A stretch of DNA of 64,000 nucleotides, taken from Hyphomicrobiales bacterium. Its GTDB lineage: Bacteria > Pseudomonadota > Alphaproteobacteria > Rhizobiales > Rhizobiaceae. The translations under genes and the position numbers were made by a program. Each line of letters begins with the position of its first letter. The first letter of the stretch is position 1. This document shows positions 61,294-64,000 of the stretch, in pieces. The DNA is taken from positions 1 to 64,000 of the forward strand of contig UEIJ01000028.1 in assembly GCA_900470195.1 (NCBI GenBank), read 5' to 3'. A model generated the notes under the pieces. The model made no database searches, was not told the DNA's origin, and saw only the letters and a program-made list of their open reading frames with translations.

Positions 61294-62288
61294 CAGGGCT
61301 CCCTTATAACCTTGCTCTCAATCCAGTCGGTGGGTTTACGGCGCGGCTGAAAAAAGCCAAGGGGCAGTGCTGCTGCATGAAATATCCATGCCACCACCGC
61401 GTAAACTCCAAGTTCGATGCTGCGCGACCGGACAGACATCGCCACGAACGGGATCGCCGCAATCACCGCTGCCGCAGAAATTGCCAGGGGCCATCCCGGC
61501 ACGAACAGCAGAGCGGCAATGATCGCCAGCCACCAAAGATAGACCGCCCCCCAAAGCCGCAATTCCGGCAATTCGCGGAACAGATTTTTTTGATGCGGTT
61601 GCCCCATCGCCGCACGCAAGACTTCACCGGTTCCGCGCAGGTACTTGCTTTTCCAGCGACGGACCAGGAGTTTGTAGGCGTTCATCGTATAGCCGAAATG
61701 CTGCACGAACGGCCGGTCCAGACGATGGAGTTTCCATCCATGGCTTCGCAGGCGCACACCGGCATCAAACTCTTCGTGACCGTGCAGATTGCGATCCGAG
61801 AAATATCCGGCCTGCTCAATGGCGCTGCGTCTGTAAAGCCCGCCCCCGTTCATCCGGTCGATATTGCCGGTCCGCGCTTCGGGGGAATGCCGCTTTGCAC
61901 GGCGCTGGAATTCCAGACTCTCCAGAATTTGATCCACAACATGGCCCGTCACTCCGCCGACATCGGGGTGCCTGTTGAGGTAATCAAGGGCAGCCGGCAG
62001 AAAATCGGGCTCAATTATCATATCGCCATCGATCAGGCAGATAAAAGGCTGGGTCGAATATTGAAAACCAAGCTGCGGACCGAGGCCGCAGCTGGCCTGC
62101 GCAGGAGGCTCGATCTGCACAATCTTGATCGGATATGCCCGTGCGATCTCGATTGTGCGGTCCGTAGATCCACTATCCGCGACGATCACTTCCACTTTTC
62201 CGCCGGGCAAAGCCTTCAAGGCGCTTTCTACCGCCCCGGCGATACGCTTTTCCTCGTTCAAGGTTTTGATGATAATCGAGACAGACAT
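61293..62288 (-). CDS. Glycosyltransferase family 2, membrane-associated
   Basis: A 331-residue GT2. SVSIIIKTLNEEKRIAGAVE (nucleotide site), VIVADSGSTDRTIEIARAYP, CLIDGDMIIEPDFLPAAL (DxD), MNGGGLYRR and NLHGHEEFDAGVRLRSHGW are clear. C-terminal hydrophobic segments (WWLAIIAALLFVPGWPLAIS, LGVYAVVAWIFHAAALPLGF) anchor it to the membrane. It transfers a sugar to a lipid-linked acceptor. It heads a two-gene leftward unit with the hydrolase. Confidence 0.9.
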   Translation of the reverse strand: MSVSIIIKTLNEEKRIAGAVESALKALPGGKVEVIVADSGSTDRTIEIARAYPIKIVQIEPPAQASCGLGPQLGFQYSTQPFICLIDGDMIIEPDFLPAALDYLNRHPDVGGVTGHVVDQILESLEFQRRAKRHSPEARTGNIDRMNGGGLYRRSAIEQAGYFSDRNLHGHEEFDAGVRLRSHGWKLHRLDRPFVQHFGYTMNAYKLLVRRWKSKYLRGTGEVLRAAMGQPHQKNLFRELPELRLWGAVYLWWLAIIAALLFVPGWPLAISAAAVIAAIPFVAMSVRSRSIELGVYAVVAWIFHAAALPLGFFQPRRKPTDWIESKVIREP

Positions 62289-62459
62289 CGTTGCCCTATT
62301 TGTGAGAAATACGCGCGAAGCAATTTAGGATCAGGACCAAACAAGCTAGCAATTCATAGTTTTTTTTGGTTTCAAATCCACTAAACACTTCAACTCTAAA
62401 ATGAGATTCGACCCGCTGTTAGCCGGAATTTCCCCAACTCAGAATTCTGAAAGCGTTTT

Positions 62460-63587
62460 ATGCTGACCAATGATTTTGAAATTCGGGTTTTCAGCAGTGC
62501 GGAACAGCTATCCATAGACTGGCCGGACGCCGATGACAAAACCGGCAGCGCGTTTTTTGTTTTCCAGTCCAAATCCTTTATACGAGCATGGGAAGCAAGC
62601 TATGGACAAAAATCCGGTGTGCAACTGTGCTTGACGGAAGTCCGCCAGTCCGATGGCACGCCGCTTCTTTTTCTGCCGCTCTCTATCACACGTATCTGCG
62701 GTTCCCGGGTCCTTTCATTTATTGATGAGGGCGTAAGCGATTATAACGCCCCCATCGTTTTTCCAGCCGCGGCACAGCTTTCGCGCGACGCCGCAATGCG
62801 TATCCTTGCAGCTGTGGTTGCAGCAGTTCCCTCTCACGATATCGTTGCGCTTTACAAAATGCCGGAAAATGTCGAAGGCCTTATCAATCCCTTATGGTCG
62901 GTAACTGACCGCTTTTCCGATGCGTCCACACACGCGATTTCACTGACACGTCCAATCGACGAGATAGAGAAATCCATACAAGGTATTGGCAATATCAAAA
63001 AGCGTGATCGAGCGTTGCAGCAGATGGAAGGAAGCCGTTTTCTTATAGCTCAAACCGAAGCTGAGCGTCGGACTGTCCTGGATGCCATGCTGCGCCAGAA
63101 ACAACGGCGATTTGAAGAAACCATGGTGCCCGGTTTCGATGCCCATCCTGAAAAACGGCGCTTTTTTGAAGAAGCGACGGAGCATCTGGCCCGGCATGAC
63201 GCCCTACACCTTTCAGCACTCACTGTGGGTGAAACCGTATTGGCCACTATGTGGAGCGTCATCCGAAATGACCTTTATTGCGCAATGATCATAACGTTCG
63301 AGGACGGCACCTGGAGCAGATTTTCACCGGGAAAAGTGCTGATGTTGCGCCTGTTGTCTGCGCTCAAAGCGGATGGCTACACCGTTTTCGATCTCGGCTT
63401 TGGCGATGAGCCGTGGAAGTTCGGCGTGCGCGACCGAACGACATCCCTGCGGGACTATGTTCGCCCGGTCACTGTCCTTGGACGTATGTCACTCATCCTC
63501 GCACATTATCTGGAGAGAATCAGAGCGACTTCCTTCTATAAAAAGCTGCGCCCGCTGAAATGGCGGCTGCTGCGCAAGTTCGGTTAG
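62460..63587 (+). CDS. FemAB/BioF2-like GNAT acyltransferase
   Basis: A 375-residue protein of the CelD/BioF2-type (Acetyltransf_6) GNAT family: FFVFQSKSFIRAWEASYGQ, a central KKRDRALQQME basic stretch, SPGKVLMLRLLSALKADGYT and FDLGFGDEPWKFGVRDRT. Members of this group sit in many rhizobial polysaccharide loci and probably modify sugars. It is divergent from GT2 and ends 6 bp from the convergent phoR-like gene. Confidence 0.82.
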   Translation: MLTNDFEIRVFSSAEQLSIDWPDADDKTGSAFFVFQSKSFIRAWEASYGQKSGVQLCLTEVRQSDGTPLLFLPLSITRICGSRVLSFIDEGVSDYNAPIVFPAAAQLSRDAAMRILAAVVAAVPSHDIVALYKMPENVEGLINPLWSVTDRFSDASTHAISLTRPIDEIEKSIQGIGNIKKRDRALQQMEGSRFLIAQTEAERRTVLDAMLRQKQRRFEETMVPGFDAHPEKRRFFEEATEHLARHDALHLSALTVGETVLATMWSVIRNDLYCAMIITFEDGTWSRFSPGKVLMLRLLSALKADGYTVFDLGFGDEPWKFGVRDRTTSLRDYVRPVTVLGRMSLILAHYLERIRATSFYKKLRPLKWRLLRKFG

Positions 63588-63593
63588 GACGAT

Positions 63594-64000
63594 CTAAGCC
63601 GCACGTTTCGGCAACCGAACCATAAAGGTCGATCCTTCGCCCAGCTGCGAGCGAACGACCAGACGTCCGCGATGGCGGGCAAGGATGTGTTTTACAATGG
63701 CAAGGCCAAGCCCTGTGCCCTTTTGGGCCCGGCTCGTCTCCACATTGATCCGATAGAAGCGCTCGGTCAGGCGCGGCAAATGCTCGGCGGCTATGCCCGG
63801 GCCAAAATCCTGAACCGACGCAACGACCTCCGGGGAACTGCCGCTGTCGTCTTCATCCAGCTTGACGATGACGCGCTTGCCACCCTGTCCGTATTTGCAG
63901 GCATTCTCCACGAGGTTCTGGAACACCTGAATAAGCTCGTCACGCGCCCCGGTGACCATGACAGGGTGATCCGGCAATACTCGCTCGATATGAATGTCGA
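63594..64000 (-). CDS. PhoR-like sensor histidine kinase, C-terminal part (truncated by window edge)
   Basis: The last 135 or so residues of a histidine kinase, cut off at the window end. The HATPase domain is complete enough to read: N-box FQNLVENACKYGQGGKRV, G1 VQDFGPGIAAEHLPRLTERF, the threonine-like YRINVETSRAQK, G2 GTGLGLAIVKHILARH and GEGSTFMVRLP. YRxxxxRxxxxGTGLGLAIVKH is typical of PhoR. Its HisKA and sensor parts lie outside, so PhoR is a best guess. Confidence 0.8.
   Translation of the reverse strand, partial: DIHIERVLPDHPVMVTGARDELIQVFQNLVENACKYGQGGKRVIVKLDEDDSGSSPEVVASVQDFGPGIAAEHLPRLTERFYRINVETSRAQKGTGLGLAIVKHILARHRGRLVVRSQLGEGSTFMVRLPKRAA

Noticed and set aside
1..64000. tRNA, rRNA, CRISPR array, IS element or prophage
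   Set aside because: No cloverleaf with CCA-adjacent arms, no regular direct repeats with spacers, and no transposase, integrase or phage structural motif was seen.

Overview
The window looks like a chromosomal segment of a Brucella/Ochrobactrum-type alphaproteobacterium (Rhizobiales). Support: a GcrA cell-cycle regulator, a nadQ-nadABC locus with its palindromic operators, a SAM-II riboswitch in front of metZ, ALA-synthase type hemA behind an FNR/FixK-type box, the carboxyspermidine route to spermidine, a sRNA with CCTCCTCCC loops, and short palindromic intergenic repeats. I found no IS element, prophage, CRISPR array, rRNA or tRNA. The assignment rests on gene content and style, not on a database search.

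Layout. 1-2.5 kb: spermidine pair (nspC-like decarboxylase and dehydrogenase). 3-7 kb: MFS exporter, Cys-rich HTH regulator divergent from sodB, then fpr. 7-8.1 kb: small unknown gene plus TetR regulator behind strong palindromes. 8.2-12.6 kb: nadQ, nadA, nadB, nadC. 12.7-14.4 kb: panC-panB. 14.4-18.5 kb: lipoprotein hydrolase, ring-cleaving dioxygenase, and a dioxygenase-esterase fusion. 18.6-18.7 kb: minus-strand sRNA. 18.9-21 kb: lrgAB and divergent LysR regulator. 21-24.4 kb: DUF1127 protein and a surface-polysaccharide patch (GT29-like protein, broken glycosyltransferase, GT25, polysaccharide deacetylase). 24.5-28.6 kb: hemA, DUF2938/MerR pair, aminotransferase, mscL. 29-33 kb: SSS-domain hybrid histidine kinase and NarL-type response regulator. 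33-41 kb: housekeeping and envelope genes (proline iminopeptidase, pyrD, MATE, CAP protein, GlxA-type regulator, dCTP deaminase). 41-50 kb: metZ, apaG, a glycoside-hydrolase-like protein, hslO-argF-argD, gcrA. 50.3-63.6 kb: exopolysaccharide locus. The right edge cuts a PhoR-like histidine kinase.

How genes work together. NadQ probably represses nadABC through two 17-bp palindromes. hemA and fpr both carry perfect TTGAT-N4-ATCAA boxes, which points to oxygen control of heme and redox supply. The exopolysaccharide locus holds two GT4 and one GT2 glycosyltransferase, two acyltransferase-like proteins, a polymerase, a flippase, a chain-length protein, a polysaccharide deacetylase and a secreted glycoside-hydrolase-like enzyme: most parts of a Wzx/Wzy-type system, without a recognisable initiating phosphoglycosyltransferase or outer-membrane exporter in the window. 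A signal-less paralogue of the hydrolase lies 14 kb away, with its ribosome-binding site buried in a hairpin.

Most notable: the tandem anti-Shine-Dalgarno-loop sRNA at 18.6 kb, the SAM-II riboswitch with overlapping downstream hairpins at 41.3 kb, the RBS hairpin at 45.5 kb, the argD leader with promoter-proximal terminator and small coupled ORF at 49 kb, the dioxygenase-esterase fusion at 17 kb, and the paired hydrolases of the polysaccharide locus.
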